A DNA stretch of 55,276 nucleotides from assembly GCA_002716825.1 (NCBI GenBank), contig PBCC01000065.1, positions 1 through 55,276 of the forward strand. The letters run 5' to 3'. The DNA is from Halobacteriovorax sp. Its GTDB lineage: Bacteria; Bdellovibrionota; Bacteriovoracia; Bacteriovoracales; Bacteriovoracaceae. The notes under the pieces are model-generated. The model was given only the letters and a program-made list of their open reading frames with translations. It was not told the DNA's origin and made no database searches. Position 1 is the first letter of the stretch. Each line of letters opens with the position of its first letter. A program made the position numbers and the translations under genes. This document shows positions 17,741 through 26,478 of this stretch, piece after piece.

Positions 17741-19180
17741 GTGGATTTAACTCATTATCTTAGCGGCGAACAATTGATCGCCAAACGTGATCAAATTAAG
17801 CGGATATTTTTCTATCGTGTTTGCGGCACTGGTATGGGGGCTGCAGCATGCCTGCTTAAAGAGAAAGGCTTGCATATCGAGGGTGGTGACACACAGTTTT
17901 ATCCACCCATGAGCGATTATCTCAAGTCTACCGGTATTCCTTGTCACAATCTTAAAGACTTTGATGTAAAGCGTTTAAGTGAATTTGATTTAATTGTTGT
18001 TGGTAACGTCGTTCCTAGAAAATCTGAAGACGCAGCTTTAATTGAAAAATGTGGGGTAAAGTTTTGCTCATTCCCTGCAGCCCTTGGAGCTTTTGTTTTA
18101 AAAGATGCCAATGTTGTGGGTGTTGCAGGAACTCACGGCAAAACCACGACCACCTATTTCGCAACCCAAATGTTTGAAAAACTTGGACAGGATCCAGGCT
18201 ATCTTATTGGTGGAGTTATGGAAGGGCGTCCATCAGCAAAACTTGGTGGCGGGAAGTACTTCTTTATTGAAAGTGATGAATACGATTCATGCTATTTTGA
18301 AAAATTTAGTAAATTTCAAAGCTATGAAATTGATCATCTCATTTTAACTTCACTTGAATTCGATCATGCAGATATTTTTAAAGACCTTGATGCAATTAAG
18401 CTCGAGTTTCGAAACTTATTTGCAAAGGTTACCCAGGGAATTACCTATTGTTCCGACTATCAGCCGATTATCGATCTACACAACGAAAACTTGGAACATT
18501 ACAAGAACCTGTACTGGCAAAGCTATGGCGATAAAGATCAACGCGGCCCTAAAATTCTTGAAGTAAGTGATAAGGGAACGGTCTTTGAACTTCAAGGCGT
18601 ACGCTATAAATCTAACGTCGTTGGCATTCACAATATTCTGAATTTATCATCAGTCATTCTTTTTGCATTAAATGAGGGCTTTACTAAAGAGCAGATTGAC
18701 AGTGCGATCAGTGATTTAAAAATGGTGAGAAGAAGACAAGAGCTTCGAGGTTACTATCAAGGCACTCCTGTGATTGATGACTTCGCTCACCACCCCAAGG
18801 CCGTTGAGCTCACTTTGCAGGGGCTTAAACTTAGTTATCCAGGCAGAAAGCTTCTTGTTGTAATGGAGGCTAACTCGGCCACGGCGAGAAGTAATATCTT
18901 TCAAAATGAATTTGAACAGGCTCTTCATCATGCTGATGAAGTTTTATTTGCAAAGCCAGCTCGTCCAACCAGTGTCAGTTGGGCAGGGAACTTAGATATT
19001 GAAGCGATGGCAAAAAATCTAACAGCTATAAATAAATCGAGCTTAGTGATTGAAAATTTACAAACGCTACGAATGGAAATAGATAAGCGCTTAACTGATC
19101 AATCGCTACTGGTGGTACTAAGTAATGGTACCTGTCTCGGTCTTTGGGAGTCGGACTTTGTTCAAGCGCTTAAAGCTTAG
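17741..19180 (+). CDS. mpl: UDP-N-acetylmuramate:L-Ala-gamma-D-Glu-meso-DAP ligase
   Basis: 479 residues from GTG 17741. It is a Mur-ligase family protein with an N-terminal CGTGMGAAA glycine loop and GGDTQFYPPMSDYL, the Mpl version rather than the MurC one. The ATP P-loop is GVAGTHGKTTTT, followed by IESDEYDSCYFEKFSKF, another Mpl hallmark. The C-terminal domain has DDFAHHPKAV. Mpl re-attaches recycled murein tripeptide to UDP-MurNAc in the cytoplasm, bypassing de novo synthesis. It is slightly longer than E. coli Mpl. It overlaps the next gene, a possible cell-wall hydrolase, consistent with a wall-turnover unit. The nucleotide before the start is part of the hairpin described separately. 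Confidence 0.9.
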   Translation: MDLTHYLSGEQLIAKRDQIKRIFFYRVCGTGMGAAACLLKEKGLHIEGGDTQFYPPMSDYLKSTGIPCHNLKDFDVKRLSEFDLIVVGNVVPRKSEDAALIEKCGVKFCSFPAALGAFVLKDANVVGVAGTHGKTTTTYFATQMFEKLGQDPGYLIGGVMEGRPSAKLGGGKYFFIESDEYDSCYFEKFSKFQSYEIDHLILTSLEFDHADIFKDLDAIKLEFRNLFAKVTQGITYCSDYQPIIDLHNENLEHYKNLYWQSYGDKDQRGPKILEVSDKGTVFELQGVRYKSNVVGIHNILNLSSVILFALNEGFTKEQIDSAISDLKMVRRRQELRGYYQGTPVIDDFAHHPKAVELTLQGLKLSYPGRKLLVVMEANSATARSNIFQNEFEQALHHADEVLFAKPARPTSVSWAGNLDIEAMAKNLTAINKSSLVIENLQTLRMEIDKRLTDQSLLVVLSNGTCLGLWESDFVQALKA

Positions 19181-20906
19181 TTTAGTCGTTACGAGTCTAT
19201 TGACTATGACTTGTGCGTTTTCAAATGAAGCGAGTCCTCTCGCTGTTTCAAAACTAATTAAAAGTAAAAAACGTCACTTGTCTGAATATTTGAAGCTACA
19301 ACAAGAGTTTAACAAAGCTGTTTGTAAGCCAGGTACTGAGGATAAATACTGGGAACTCTATCGAGACTTTAGAGGTGACGGTCACTATATTCCAGTCTTA
19401 CTCGATGGCAAATTAGATAAAATGACAGTCAGTCGCTTTGTTCCTGAAATTGAAAGTAAGGCCCAGTGGATTGCTTCAATGGCAAGCTTACTGACTAAGA
19501 AAAAAAATCTTAGCGATGTTAAAACAGCTGTCGATACTTTGGACAAAAGATTACAAAAGGCTTTAAGCCTTAAAGAAAAAATTACTTTTGCTAAGGATGA
19601 CAAAGAAAAGGCATTAGCTTTTGTAGAAAGCAAATACTCAATGATCGGCCTTAAAGATGCTTACAATGCATTGATGACAACAATCCCATTTCTGGTAAGC
19701 TATAAATTTCCAGTCGATCACTTTCAGCTTCGTGAAAATTACGACGATGTGAAATTTTCGAAGGATGTCAAAGAAGTCCAAAGGAAAAACGAAGTCTACT
19801 TTTTTAGAAAAATCGTTCAAGATGGAGCTCAAAATCCCGACAATAGTGGTAGCGATAGCTTTATGCGAGCTGCCCTTGATACCCTTGCCATTGATCTTCA
19901 AAACCCTCCTGAGATACTAACTGAAAATCTGCGCCACGATCTCGAATGGGTTATCAGGGCCGTTGATAATCATATTTCTCGCTATGGGAAAGAGAAGTTG
20001 GTGAAACGACTTAATGAGTGGGAAGAACGAACCAAAAGAGAACTAGCTTTTTATATCGCTCTTAAAAATGATCGCGTGAAGGCCGGTGATCACTTTGAAA
20101 CAAGTATGGAAATCCTCTCGCGAAAGGAGAAGGCTCGCTACTTGTTAAAAGATTATGTCCTCTCGAAACAAAAAGAAGTTTATGAGTATTGGGCCAAGCA
20201 ATCACTGCTTAATCGAGCGCTGTTTTCATTAGAGACAATTTTGTTTAATGAAGTGGGGCGTTTTGATGGCTCTGATGCACTTGAGCGCATGGACGTGGCA
20301 CAAGTGGTGTTAAACAGAGTTCAAATACCTCACTATAATAGCTTTCTCGAGCACGACTCGCTTTACTCCTATTTGAGTCAACACCATAAAAAACATCAAA
20401 ATGAATATCCATGGCTTAATGTCATGTTGAAGGAAGGGGAGTTTTCATTTACCTACTTTTTTATTACCGGAAGCGTGCGAATTTTTTGTCCAGAGCAAAC
20501 CAGAATTGGGAAGGCATTAATTAAGGAAAACGTACGGCTGGCGTTAGACATTCTAGAGAGCCCGAATCATGAGTTTGATGCTTTACGCTATTTTTCCAGG
20601 TCTTCCATGCTGGGTAAAATTAGTATGGATAAACTGTGGAGCGGATATACGGCCATTGATGAGCGTCCCGGTAAAAAGCTAGTCAAATCAAAGGCTCGCT
20701 ATGAGAAGCTATACAAGGCGGGAAAGCTCAATTTCTTGTATGAATTTAACTCCCCCAAGCAGATTAAATACTATGTTTATGAATCGGGTAAAACAAAAAT
20801 TGTTATCGAGCCTAAATCGGGTGACTTCTATACCTATAGAAGTCCTCATTTTTTCAAATATTTTAAGCCCATCAATAAACTAACTCAGGGCCCAAAAAAG
20901 CCTTAG
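19158..20906 (+). CDS. Secreted SleB/cell-wall-hydrolase-like protein
   Basis: 582 residues from TTG 19158, chosen because GGGAG at 19146-19150 precedes it and because it gives a clean signal peptide (basic FKRLK, hydrophobic LSLVVTSLLTMTCAF). ATG 19125 is the other option. A long helical region (about 30-350) precedes a segment resembling the Hydrolase_2/SleB fold: ETILFNEVGRF with a candidate catalytic Glu near residue 365, then DVAQVVLNRVQIPHY (canonical AVAxVVLNRV) and a later GEFSFTYFF. SleB-type enzymes are lytic transglycosylases. It overlaps mpl by 23 bp, which would link wall cleavage with murein-peptide recycling. Family assignment is tentative; secretion is well supported. Confidence 0.65.
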   Translation: MFKRLKLSLVVTSLLTMTCAFSNEASPLAVSKLIKSKKRHLSEYLKLQQEFNKAVCKPGTEDKYWELYRDFRGDGHYIPVLLDGKLDKMTVSRFVPEIESKAQWIASMASLLTKKKNLSDVKTAVDTLDKRLQKALSLKEKITFAKDDKEKALAFVESKYSMIGLKDAYNALMTTIPFLVSYKFPVDHFQLRENYDDVKFSKDVKEVQRKNEVYFFRKIVQDGAQNPDNSGSDSFMRAALDTLAIDLQNPPEILTENLRHDLEWVIRAVDNHISRYGKEKLVKRLNEWEERTKRELAFYIALKNDRVKAGDHFETSMEILSRKEKARYLLKDYVLSKQKEVYEYWAKQSLLNRALFSLETILFNEVGRFDGSDALERMDVAQVVLNRVQIPHYNSFLEHDSLYSYLSQHHKKHQNEYPWLNVMLKEGEFSFTYFFITGSVRIFCPEQTRIGKALIKENVRLALDILESPNHEFDALRYFSRSSMLGKISMDKLWSGYTAIDERPGKKLVKSKARYEKLYKAGKLNFLYEFNSPKQIKYYVYESGKTKIVIEPKSGDFYTYRSPHFFKYFKPINKLTQGPKKP

Positions 20907-20915
20907 ACTTCCTGA

Positions 20916-20945
20916 TTGTCTCTTTGTCCCTTCCAGTGTTATAGT
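20916..20945 (+). promoter_or_regulatory. Candidate sigma70-type promoter for metK
   Basis: TTGTCT at 20916-20921 and TATAGT at 20940-20945 are separated by 18 bp. A second AT-rich -10-like TAATAT lies at about 20961. The Shine-Dalgarno AGGGAG (20981-20986) precedes ATG 20994. Confidence 0.45.
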
Positions 20946-20993
20946 CATGCGTTCTTAGCGTAATATTTGTTTAGGTTTATAGGGAGCGCACTC

Positions 20994-22157
20994 ATGTTGA
21001 AGGACTACACTTTTACTTCTGAATCAGTAACAGAAGGTCACCCAGATAAAATGGCCGATGGAATTTCGGATTCAGTTCTTGATGCAATGTTAGCTCAAGA
21101 TCCTAAGTCTCGCGTTGCCTGCGAAACAATGATCACAACTGGTCTTGTCGTCTTGGCCGGTGAAATTACAACGAATGCACAAGTTGATTTCCAAGAAATC
21201 GTAAGAAATAAAATTCGCGACATTGGTTATGATCACTCGGATAAAGGCTTCGATTGCAACACATGTTCAGTCATGGTGGCACTTGATAAGCAATCACCTG
21301 ACATCGCTATGGGTGTCAATGAAGGCGAGGGCACAGACAAAGAACAAGGTGCTGGTGACCAAGGTCTCATGTTTGGTTACGCCGTTAATGAAACAGATAG
21401 TTTCATGCCACTGACAATTGATCTTTCTCACAAGCTTGCACATAAGCTTAGTGAAGTTAGAAAGAATGGCATCCTTGGTGACCTGCGCGCCGACGGTAAA
21501 ACGCAAGTTTCTGCTCAGTACATCGATGGAAAAATCTCTAGACTAGATGCTATCGTTGTTTCTACTCAGCACGCCGCTAATATGACTTTGAAGCAAGTCC
21601 AAGAGGGCGTTCGCGAGGAAGTAATTAACAAAATCGTTCCTGCAAACTTGATTGATAACAATACAAAATTCTTTATCAACCCAACTGGTAAGTTCGTTAT
21701 CGGTGGCCCAATGGGTGACTGTGGTCTAACTGGTCGTAAGATTATTGTTGATACATACGGCGGACATGGTGCACACGGTGGCGGAGCTTTCTCTGGTAAA
21801 GATCCATCAAAAGTTGACCGCTCAGCTGCTTATGCTGCTCGCCATATCGCCAAACATATCGTTGCCGCAGGCCTAGCTCAAAGAGCACTTGTACAAGTTT
21901 CATACGCTATTGGTGTGGCCCGTCCAACATCACTTTTGGTGGATACCTTCGGGACTGAGACTGTTGATATTCAAAAGATTAACAAAGCAATTAATGAGCT
22001 ATTTGATATGCGCCCTAAAGCTCTTATCGAACGCCTTAATTTGCTTCAACCAATTTACCGTGAGACATCGGCTTACGGTCACTTTGGTAGAAGCTCTAGC
22101 ACTGGCTTTACCTGGGAAAAACTGGATAAGCTGGAAGAACTTAAATCAATGTTCTAG
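20994..22157 (+). CDS. metK: S-adenosylmethionine synthetase
   Basis: 387 residues from ATG 20994, preferred over the frame opening at 20967 because AGGGAG sits 7 bp upstream and the protein then starts [19 protein letters not shown], the standard MetK N-terminus. Family motifs are [24 protein letters not shown] (ATP site), [21 protein letters not shown] and [22 protein letters not shown]. The enzyme makes SAM from methionine and ATP as a tetramer in the cytosol, feeding methyltransferases such as RsmE in this window. It has its own promoter-like sequence and a strong terminator, so it is probably monocistronic. I see no SAM riboswitch in the 87-bp leader. Confidence 0.97.
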   Translation: MLKDYTFTSESVTEGHPDKMADGISDSVLDAMLAQDPKSRVACETMITTGLVVLAGEITTNAQVDFQEIVRNKIRDIGYDHSDKGFDCNTCSVMVALDKQSPDIAMGVNEGEGTDKEQGAGDQGLMFGYAVNETDSFMPLTIDLSHKLAHKLSEVRKNGILGDLRADGKTQVSAQYIDGKISRLDAIVVSTQHAANMTLKQVQEGVREEVINKIVPANLIDNNTKFFINPTGKFVIGGPMGDCGLTGRKIIVDTYGGHGAHGGGAFSGKDPSKVDRSAAYAARHIAKHIVAAGLAQRALVQVSYAIGVARPTSLLVDTFGTETVDIQKINKAINELFDMRPKALIERLNLLQPIYRETSAYGHFGRSSSTGFTWEKLDKLEELKSMF

Positions 22158-22162
22158 ACATC

Positions 22163-22189
22163 AGCCCCCACTTTGGGGGCTTTTTTTTT
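22163..22189 (+). terminator. Rho-independent terminator of metK
   Basis: AGCCCCCA (22163-22170) pairs perfectly with TGGGGGCT (22174-22181) around a 3-nt loop, followed by a continuous T-run to 22189. It lies 5 bp after the metK stop. A textbook intrinsic terminator. Confidence 0.95.
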
Positions 22190-22213
22190 GGCTAAAAGTG
22201 ATAGAATGGTGAA

Positions 22214-22441
22214 ATGGAAGATCCAATTTACTTTATCGTTCGCTATATTCCCTTTTGGGCCGTGCCACTTCTATTGATTTCAGCTCAGTTTGCTTATATC
22301 TACTGGCTCAAGGAAGTTCGATTTATAGCGATAATCTTTATTGGAATTAGTGCATTCTGCTTTGTTTCGCTCATTTATTATATGTTTGCAGGTAGTCCCC
22401 ATGACGCAGCGGGACTCATTCGCGACAGTATTTTCCGATAG
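22214..22441 (+). CDS. Small two-helix membrane protein
   Basis: 75 residues with two hydrophobic spans, about 13-31 (IPFWAVPLLLISAQFAYIY) and 36-60 (RFIAIIFIGISAFCFVSLIYYM), joined by a short WLKEV loop. A charged C-terminal tail ends in RDSIFR. No family is recognised. The ribosome site (GGTGA) is weak and lies close to the metK terminator. The composition and clean two-TM hairpin look like a real gene, but a small ORF of this size could be spurious. Confidence 0.55.
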   Translation: MEDPIYFIVRYIPFWAVPLLLISAQFAYIYWLKEVRFIAIIFIGISAFCFVSLIYYMFAGSPHDAAGLIRDSIFR

Positions 22442-22493
22442 CACTGCATCAAGTTACCGATATCGCGGCCATCAAATGTAAGGTGTTGATAAA

Positions 22494-22523
22494 TTGACAC
22501 TGGTTGTAGCTCCCTGCTAGCAT
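22494..22523 (+). promoter_or_regulatory. Sigma70-type promoter for the NtrC-type response regulator
   Basis: TTGACA (22494-22499, perfect -35), an 18-bp spacer and TAGCAT (22518-22523), with an upstream TGC giving an extended -10. It lies 66 bp before the ATG at 22589. Confidence 0.6.
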
Positions 22524-22588
22524 CAAGTTAAGAGACAAAACACAGTGTTTTAGTCTCTTTTAATCAGGTGCGAAAAAGGCGGCAACGC

Positions 22589-24133
22589 ATGAATGAATTC
22601 GACTTTCTCCATCAGAGTTTCAACAGCGATGATTCATCTAGCAATCAATTAGAAGTCATTCCTGAAATTTACCTGGTAGAAGATGATCAGATCCTTGGTC
22701 AATCTATTCAAAAGTATTTACAAAAATCTACTGCACTAGTGATTCACTACTTTGAAAAACCTTCTGATGCACTTTTAGCACTAGATCAAAAAATTCAAAA
22801 AGAAGGCAGAGACTCGCAAAGACCATTCTGTCTTATTACTGATATCAGTTTTGATGATGGTGGGGCGGACGGTCTACTTTTGATCGATTTACTCAAGGAA
22901 AAGGGACACCGTTTTGTCTCTATCGCGATGACAGGTTTTGCTTCAATTGAAACAGCAATTAATGCCACGAAGAAAGGCGTTTTTCATTACCTCACAAAAC
23001 CTTTTGAACTTGAAGACTTGGCCGAACTCGTTTTTAAGGCCATGGCCAAACTTGGTTTTGAGCGCGCAAGCTTAACTGACACCGTTTCAGAGCGCGCAAA
23101 TAAAGTTAGGCAGAATGTTTTTCTTTCAAAATTCAAATTAGAAGAGCCTAAAGAAGAAGATATGTTCTGTGGCATGATCGGAAGATCGCCTCAGATGAAG
23201 CAAGTATTTGAACGCATTCAAAAAGTTGCAGCTTCTGATTCAACAGTTCTTGTGAACGGACCTTCTGGTACGGGTAAAGAGCTTGTGGCCAATGCAATTC
23301 ATACTCTTAGTGCTCGCATGAGTGGTCCGCTTGTTTCTGTGAACTGTGGTGCTATTCCTGGTGAACTTCTAGAGAGTGAGCTCTTTGGTCACGAAAAGGG
23401 CTCCTTCACCGGAGCTATCTCAAGCCGTAAAGGTCGCTTTGAACTGGCTAATCAAGGAACCATCTTCCTTGATGAAATCGGTGATATGCCACTTCTGCTT
23501 CAAGTGAAATTACTTCGCGTTCTACAAAACAGAACGATTGAAAGAGTCGGTGCCAATATCACCACTCCCATTGATGTACGTATCGTCACGGCGACGCACA
23601 GAGATCTTGAAAAGCGCGTGCAAGAAGGGGACTTTAGAGAAGACCTTTTCTACCGTCTCAATGTTATTCCAATTCGCATTCCTTCTCTTCGCGAGCGCAG
23701 AGAAGATATTCCTCTGTTGATTTCCCATTTCCTTGGAAGATTCGTAAGCGCTGATGGCAGAAATCGTATTGATTTTGATGATGAAGCACTTGAGATTCTT
23801 TTGACCTACGATTGGCCAGGAAACGTAAGAGAGCTTGAAAACCTGATTGAACGCCTAGTCATCCTCAAAGGTGGCGGTGTGGTTAGCGGTAGAGATCTCC
23901 CGGCCAAATTCCTTGAAGGAAGGCCCGGTGCTGTCTCGACATCAAGTTTGATCACTCTTCCAGAAGATGGAATTGACCTGAAGCTAGTTCTAGGAGAGAT
24001 CGAAGATTCATTGATTGCCCAAGCCCTAGAGCGTACTGATGGCAATAAGAATCAAGATTCTAAGCTACTCAGGGTGAATCGCACAACACTTATTGAAAAA
24101 ATGAAGAAGAAAGGCCTAATGGAGCTTCAATAG
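22589..24133 (+). CDS. NtrC-family sigma54-dependent response regulator
   Basis: 515 residues from ATG 22589, which has AAGG 9 bp upstream; a GTG at 22568 is in frame but less likely. Domain order is receiver, AAA+, Fis-type HTH. The receiver has the acidic pocket YLVEDDQ (28-34), phospho-acceptor Asp85 (LITDIS), Thr115 and Lys137 (LTKPF). The AAA+ domain has Walker A GPSGTGKE (224-231), sigma54 contact loop GSFTGA (271-276, one change from GAFTGA) and Walker B FLDEIG. The C-terminus is a Fis-like DNA-binding helix pair (VNRTTLIEKMKKKG). It should activate sigma54 promoters when phosphorylated. No partner kinase is adjacent, so its signal is unknown. Confidence 0.93.
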   Translation: MNEFDFLHQSFNSDDSSSNQLEVIPEIYLVEDDQILGQSIQKYLQKSTALVIHYFEKPSDALLALDQKIQKEGRDSQRPFCLITDISFDDGGADGLLLIDLLKEKGHRFVSIAMTGFASIETAINATKKGVFHYLTKPFELEDLAELVFKAMAKLGFERASLTDTVSERANKVRQNVFLSKFKLEEPKEEDMFCGMIGRSPQMKQVFERIQKVAASDSTVLVNGPSGTGKELVANAIHTLSARMSGPLVSVNCGAIPGELLESELFGHEKGSFTGAISSRKGRFELANQGTIFLDEIGDMPLLLQVKLLRVLQNRTIERVGANITTPIDVRIVTATHRDLEKRVQEGDFREDLFYRLNVIPIRIPSLRERREDIPLLISHFLGRFVSADGRNRIDFDDEALEILLTYDWPGNVRELENLIERLVILKGGGVVSGRDLPAKFLEGRPGAVSTSSLITLPEDGIDLKLVLGEIEDSLIAQALERTDGNKNQDSKLLRVNRTTLIEKMKKKGLMELQ

Positions 24134-24136
24134 TCT

Positions 24137-24934
24137 CTAGCGGTTATTGTCTTTGATTGTTTCACGAATGAAATATTGCAAGACTTTTGAGCGCTGAGCC
24201 CCCCCAAGAAGCGACTTGAGATCTTCGTGCACTGTCGGATCATAGATCAGAGAGTGAGCTGTCCCTGGTCCCTTCTCAATTCTCGACATGACATTACCTA
24301 GTGAAGTTGAAGCTTTATTGATCCCGTCTAATGTTGAACTAAGCTTTTTGGGCTCAACGCTTGAGAAAAGCTTATTGGCACGGATACTCGCTGTTTCAAG
24401 ATTGTCTAAAATGCTACCCATTCTACTATTATCTACAGGCCCCATAATGGCATCAATCTTCTGTAACACACGAGTCGCTACGACAAGGATGTCTTCGCCT
24501 TTATTGATGAATTGATCAAACTGAGAGTTCTCATTAGAGGTGAGAACATGATTGGTTTTAACTGAAGGGCTGTCCTCATTTCCGCCTAAAATCTCAAGGT
24601 ATTTATCACCTAAAACCCCTTGAGTTCTAAAGGCGATATGTGAGTCTTCTTTGATCCACTTGAGATAATTATCTTCAACTTGAAGAGAAATTTTAATTTT
24701 ATCGACAGACAAAATATCGATGGCCGAGACGCTACCAATCTTAATTCCTTTGAAGTGAACAGCGGCACCTTCGCGAACACTTTGTGCGTTGGAAACAGTC
24801 GTCGAAAGTGTTGCCTTTATACTGAAGAGCTTATTTTCTTTGCTGATCAAAAAAAGACTAACCGCCGTTACAAGTAATAAGAGTACGACAAATGTACCGG
24901 TGATGATGACACTTTTTTTATCTTCAGGACGCAT
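24137..24934 (-). CDS. mlaD: MCE-domain lipid transport protein, MlaD-like
   Basis: 265 residues. One N-terminal membrane anchor (about 8-28, IITGTFVVLLLLVTAVSLFL) is followed by the MCE/MlaD domain: VREGAAVHFKGIKIGSVSAIDI, then VLGDKYLEILGG. The C-terminal part is helical. MCE proteins form hexameric rings in the periplasm that carry phospholipids between the membranes with an MlaFE ABC transporter. It is the last gene of the minus-strand operon and overlaps the ATPase gene by 11 bp. It is longer than E. coli MlaD, with an extra C-terminal helical stretch. Its stop is only 3 bp from the convergent response regulator. Confidence 0.9.
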   Translation of the reverse strand: MRPEDKKSVIITGTFVVLLLLVTAVSLFLISKENKLFSIKATLSTTVSNAQSVREGAAVHFKGIKIGSVSAIDILSVDKIKISLQVEDNYLKWIKEDSHIAFRTQGVLGDKYLEILGGNEDSPSVKTNHVLTSNENSQFDQFINKGEDILVVATRVLQKIDAIMGPVDNSRMGSILDNLETASIRANKLFSSVEPKKLSSTLDGINKASTSLGNVMSRIEKGPGTAHSLIYDPTVHEDLKSLLGGAQRSKVLQYFIRETIKDNNR

Positions 24935-25679
24935 GGGTGGCTTCCTTTCCTTGAGGGAGAGAGAACTTTAAAATATTAGGGTCGCTAGACTCAGTAAATT
25001 CTGGAACCGTGCCATTGAAATAAATTTTTCCATCTTTTAAAATGAGAATTCGATCACAAAAACGAATGGCGGAAGGAATGTCGTGAGTGACAAGTATTGA
25101 GCTCTGACCCATCTTTTTAAGCTTGAGCATAAGATCAATGACATTTTCAATATTGGCAGGATCAAGTCCGGCAGTGGGCTCATCATAGAGGATAATCTCT
25201 GGGTCGAGGACCATAGCGCGGGCCATGCCAACACGCTTTTGCATACCACCTGATAGATCAGAGGGCATAAGGCTCTCAATGCCTTCAAGGTCTATAAGCT
25301 TTAAGACATCGGCAACTTTATGTTGAATTTCTTTAAAGTTCAGCTTGGTATGCTCAAATAGCGGATAGGCGATATTATCGAAAACATTGAGTGAATCAAA
25401 TAGGGCGCCACTTTGAAATGAATAGGATATCTGAGTTCGAATTTTTGCTAATTCAACTTCACTCTTAATCTTGGAGATTACTTTATTGTGATAGAGGACA
25501 TCGCCTGAGTCAGCTCTTTCAAGCCCTATGATTGTTCGGAGCAGAACCGACTTCCCCGTACCAGAGCCACCCAAGAGACCTAAGCTCTCGCCTTTGTGGA
25601 GGCTGAAATTGATTCCTTGGTGAATTCGTTTTTCACCAAATGCCTTATGAATATTGTTGAGTTCTAAGATCGTTTGCAT
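24924..25679 (-). CDS. mlaF: MCE-associated ABC transporter ATPase, MlaF-like
   Basis: 251 residues, a single ABC ATPase domain. Walker A is GGSGTGKSVLL, signature LSGGMQKRVGMARA, Walker B IILYDEPTAGLDP and H-loop ILVTHDIPSA. The GMQKRV signature and AGLDP form are typical of the MlaF/Ttg2A/Mkl branch. It powers phospholipid movement together with MlaE and the MCE ring. It sits between mlaE (1-bp gap) and mlaD (overlap), so the three are a single transcription unit. Confidence 0.93.
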   Translation of the reverse strand: MQTILELNNIHKAFGEKRIHQGINFSLHKGESLGLLGGSGTGKSVLLRTIIGLERADSGDVLYHNKVISKIKSEVELAKIRTQISYSFQSGALFDSLNVFDNIAYPLFEHTKLNFKEIQHKVADVLKLIDLEGIESLMPSDLSGGMQKRVGMARAMVLDPEIILYDEPTAGLDPANIENVIDLMLKLKKMGQSSILVTHDIPSAIRFCDRILILKDGKIYFNGTVPEFTESSDPNILKFSLPQGKEATHAS

Positions 25680-25680
25680 C

Positions 25681-26478
25681 TTAGTGTCCCCAAATTAATA
25701 AAAAGATTTTTGAAATGAAAAAATCCGTGATCAAAATCGCGATTGAAGAGGTTACAACCACCCAGGTTGTACTTTCACCAACTCCGCGAGTGCCACCGAC
25801 AGTTGAGAGTCCTCGCCAACATCCAACAATCGCGATGATCGCTCCGAAGATTCCACTCTTTACAAGACCGGAGAGAAAGTCGTGAATTTTAACTGTATCT
25901 AGAACTTTGTTTATGTAGAAGCCGGCCGGCATGCCAAATTCATTTTGACAGACGATCATACCGCCAAGAATTCCTAGAAAGCAGGAAAGACTTGTGAGTA
26001 GTGGGAGAGATATAACGGCAGACCAAAAACGTGGGACAACGAGTATACGAATTGGATTTGTTCCAAGGGCGCGAATGGCATCAACTTGTTGCGTGACATT
26101 CATAGAGCCTATTTCGGCCGCCATACCGGAGCCAATTCGACCAGCTACGAGAAGAGAAGTGAAAATAGGAGCCATTTCTCTAGCAAGCGACAGTGAGACA
26201 ACGGCCGGGACGTAGAGTACGCCGCCAAACTTAACTAGGCCGTAGCCAAAGTTAAGAGTCATGACGAGCCCCATGGTTAAACCGATAACAACTGTAATGG
26301 AGAGTGAGCCAAGTCCAAGTGCTCTGACCTGATCCACTAGGCGCATAAAATAGAATGGACGCGAAAAGGTGCATTTTAAAATCGTGGCGAAAAAGAAAAC
26401 TAAGCGTCCAACTTCATAGAGCCTATCGACAATTGCTCGAGTCTCCGGTCCATCGATTGATTTTGTTATCTCTTTCAT
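25681..26478 (-). CDS. mlaE: MlaE-type ABC transporter permease
   Basis: 265 residues, about five to six membrane spans. The MlaE/DUF140 signature is clear: LVAGRIGSGMAAEIGSMNVTQQVDAIRALGTNPIRILVVPRFW in the middle, and GLVKSGIFGAIIAIVGCWRGL near residue 210. It forms the inner-membrane channel of the phospholipid transporter. The start overlaps the stop of the upstream lipoprotein gene by 4 bp. No mlaB or mlaC homologue is present in this operon. Confidence 0.94.
   Translation of the reverse strand: MKEITKSIDGPETRAIVDRLYEVGRLVFFFATILKCTFSRPFYFMRLVDQVRALGLGSLSITVVIGLTMGLVMTLNFGYGLVKFGGVLYVPAVVSLSLAREMAPIFTSLLVAGRIGSGMAAEIGSMNVTQQVDAIRALGTNPIRILVVPRFWSAVISLPLLTSLSCFLGILGGMIVCQNEFGMPAGFYINKVLDTVKIHDFLSGLVKSGIFGAIIAIVGCWRGLSTVGGTRGVGESTTWVVVTSSIAILITDFFISKIFLLIWGH

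Noticed and set aside
20907-20993. SAM riboswitch in the metK leader
   Set aside because: The leader is only 87 bp with no SAM-I/SAM-II-like pairing; a promoter and Shine-Dalgarno account for it.
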